16,563 nucleotides of DNA from assembly GCA_002351535.1 (NCBI GenBank), contig DEGR01000022.1, positions 1 through 16,563 of the forward strand. The letters are read 5' to 3'. This DNA comes from Lachnospira sp. UBA2821. Lineage in GTDB: Bacteria > Bacillota > Clostridia > Lachnospirales > Lachnospiraceae. Below are positions 15,134 to 16,563 of this stretch, one piece after another; the first letter of the stretch is position 1; each line of letters starts with the position of its first letter. The position numbers and the translations under genes were made by a program. The notes beneath the pieces were generated by a model. It ran no database searches. It was not told the origin of the DNA and saw only the letters and a program-made list of their open reading frames with translations.

Positions 15134-16402
15134 CTACTGAATAGTTGAACTGGTTATTTCTTTAACAACCTTGTCAATTATCTCCTGATTAGATGTATTA
15201 GAAGCACTTCCTGACACAAGCATCTCGCCAAGTTCACTCATTGCTCCCCAATAATTACCACCTATTCTTTGTAAAACTGAATTTTCTGACTGCTTAAGAA
15301 CAGTTTGGACTGCTGACGATTTCTTTACTTCATCTGAATTTGCTGCTTCAGTATTTGAAGGTGCCTGTCCCCTCATTTCAAAACGAAGTTTCTGATTATC
15401 TGAGTTTGATATATATCTTGCAAGCTCATCGGCCCATTTAATATGCTTTGAATATGGATTTACTCCTATTACTTTATAGCCAAAAAAGCTGCCCATCTGA
15501 ATCTGTTTGCTGGCACATGAGTATGAAGGTAGAGTTGCTGTTGCAAAACTGTCTCCCCACGCTTCTTTTATTGCCTTGTCATCCCACACTCCGCTCACTA
15601 AAGCTACTACTTCTCCATTTTTAACACCTTCAAGCCATTTATCCTGTGGCATAGATTCAAAGCCCGGATTTGCAGCTATTGTCTTTAGCGAAGCAATTAT
15701 GTCTGCCCCCTTCACTGAACCTTCTGTCGTATTCCAATTACATGAATTTGTTATTCCATCATCATTAAGCTTAAGTTCAAGTCCTGATAATCCAAAAAAT
15801 GAATACAGATACCAGCCTGACGACCAATCCATAGCAAACTTCTTTCCCGCAGCAGATGCTTTATTAATAATTGTATCCAGACTTTTTATATCCTCATCAC
15901 TAAAATACTGTTTATTATAGTACAAAAAATAGCCATTATCTGCAGTAATCGGATAAGCATATGTCTTATCATTTATAGTAACGGCATCTACTGCTGATTC
16001 CAGGTTTTCACTTTTTAATTGTTTCTGATTAGTAACCTGCGCTGCTCCACCTCCGGCAGCAAGTGTACTCACCTCTCCGTCAGTAGTTGTATACACATCC
16101 GGTCCATTAAGTATGTCTCCCAGAAGATTTGACCTGCACTCACCTTCTGCCATCTCAATCCATTTAATAGTTATATTTGCCTCGTTCTTATGTTCTTTTA
16201 TAAACTCGTCTGATATCTTTTTAATAAGTTCTTCATCTTCCTTACCGGACCATACTGTAAGTGTAACATCTCCGGATTCCAAAGACTTATTATCTGCTTT
16301 TTTAACATTATTACTTTTATTTGCTCCAGTGCCTGATGCACATCCTGATAACACTGTTAATGCCACCATAACAGACATAAATCCGCTCATCAATTTCTTC
16401 AT
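15134..16402 (-). CDS. Sugar-binding lipoprotein (family 1 extracellular solute-binding protein, MalE-like)
   Basis: A 422-residue lipoprotein with lipobox L-S-G-Cys21 and a flexible asparagine- and lysine-rich linker. The fold is that of carbohydrate ABC transporter binding proteins: first strand VTLTVWSGKEDEEL, an ADNGYFLYYNK segment near the usual hinge, GSFFGYKVIGVNPYSKH, RGQAPSN and a late NYWGAMSELGEML, all typical of maltodextrin- or oligosaccharide-binding proteins. I chose the ATG at 16402: AAAGGA lies nine bases upstream. The in-frame ATG at 16411 touches that site, and a GTG at 16423 lies before it. The next gene, 12 bases downstream, is a chemoreceptor; no permease or ATPase for sugars is present in the window. 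The natural ligand is inferred to be an oligosaccharide, without proof. Confidence 0.92.
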   Translation of the reverse strand: MKKLMSGFMSVMVALTVLSGCASGTGANKSNNVKKADNKSLESGDVTLTVWSGKEDEELIKKISDEFIKEHKNEANITIKWIEMAEGECRSNLLGDILNGPDVYTTTDGEVSTLAAGGGAAQVTNQKQLKSENLESAVDAVTINDKTYAYPITADNGYFLYYNKQYFSDEDIKSLDTIINKASAAGKKFAMDWSSGWYLYSFFGLSGLELKLNDDGITNSCNWNTTEGSVKGADIIASLKTIAANPGFESMPQDKWLEGVKNGEVVALVSGVWDDKAIKEAWGDSFATATLPSYSCASKQIQMGSFFGYKVIGVNPYSKHIKWADELARYISNSDNQKLRFEMRGQAPSNTEAANSDEVKKSSAVQTVLKQSENSVLQRIGGNYWGAMSELGEMLVSGSASNTSNQEIIDKVVKEITSSTIQ

Positions 16403-16433
16403 ATTATTCATTCCTTTCCACACAAAATATATT

Positions 16434-16462
16434 ATTGTAACTATTAAAAATCACATTTGCCA
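16434..16462 (-). promoter_or_regulatory. Possible promoter of the binding-protein/chemoreceptor operon
   Basis: On the minus strand TGGCAA (16457-16462) and TACAAT (16434-16439) are 17 bases apart, about 30 bases ahead of the start codon. The -10 matches five of six and the -35 only three of six. I looked for a sigma-D (motility) promoter of the TAAA...CCGATAT type in 16424-16563 and found none. The rest of this 140-base edge region shows no gene. Confidence 0.35.
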
Positions 16463-16563
16463 TATAAAATTAATTGTCAGTGTAAAAGCAGGATTTCACT
16501 CACATTCATTAACTTTGTACGACACTAAATATTTACATATTATTGAGGCATCATCAGTATGTG

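Overview
The window looks like chromosomal DNA from a low-GC, endospore-forming Firmicute. The best fit is a Lachnospiraceae-type gut Clostridium. This rests on a recognisable forespore sigma factor gene (sigG) followed by a ylmC-type gene, nrdR and yqeG, on strong AGGAGG-type ribosome sites, on AT-rich intergenic DNA, and on a methyl-accepting chemotaxis protein beside a sugar-binding lipoprotein. I saw no rRNA, tRNA, CRISPR array or insertion sequence. All genes but the first lie on the minus strand, and no gene-free stretch exceeds about 150 bases.

From left to right: a monocistronic shikimate dehydrogenase of the YdiB-like type (+) has its own promoter and converges, across a bidirectional terminator, on a very large secreted protein (-). 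That protein consists of Ig-like domains, four MBG-type repeats and two fibronectin-type domains. Next, read on the minus strand, comes the run sigG - ylmC - nrdR - yqeG, which mixes sporulation and housekeeping functions. Upstream of sigG is an operon of a Lon-type AAA+ ATPase without a protease domain, a substrate-binding/permease fusion and a GlnQ-like ABC ATPase. Beyond it lie a transglutaminase-like protein with a glycine-rich N-terminus, then a chemoreceptor and, upstream of that, a MalE-like sugar-binding lipoprotein that form a two-gene operon.

Three things stand out. (1) In the amino-acid ABC transporter the substrate-binding domain appears circularly permuted: the half that is normally second comes first, right after a lipoprotein signal, and the normal first half follows, fused to the permease. 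Each ligand-binding motif occurs once. (2) A long hairpin between the ABC operon and sigG can act as the operon terminator and also base-pairs with the sigG Shine-Dalgarno sequence. Read-through RNA should therefore be silent for sigG, while RNA started inside the loop would not be. (3) The sugar-binding lipoprotein is paired with a chemoreceptor and with no permease in view, which suggests a sensory rather than a transport role.
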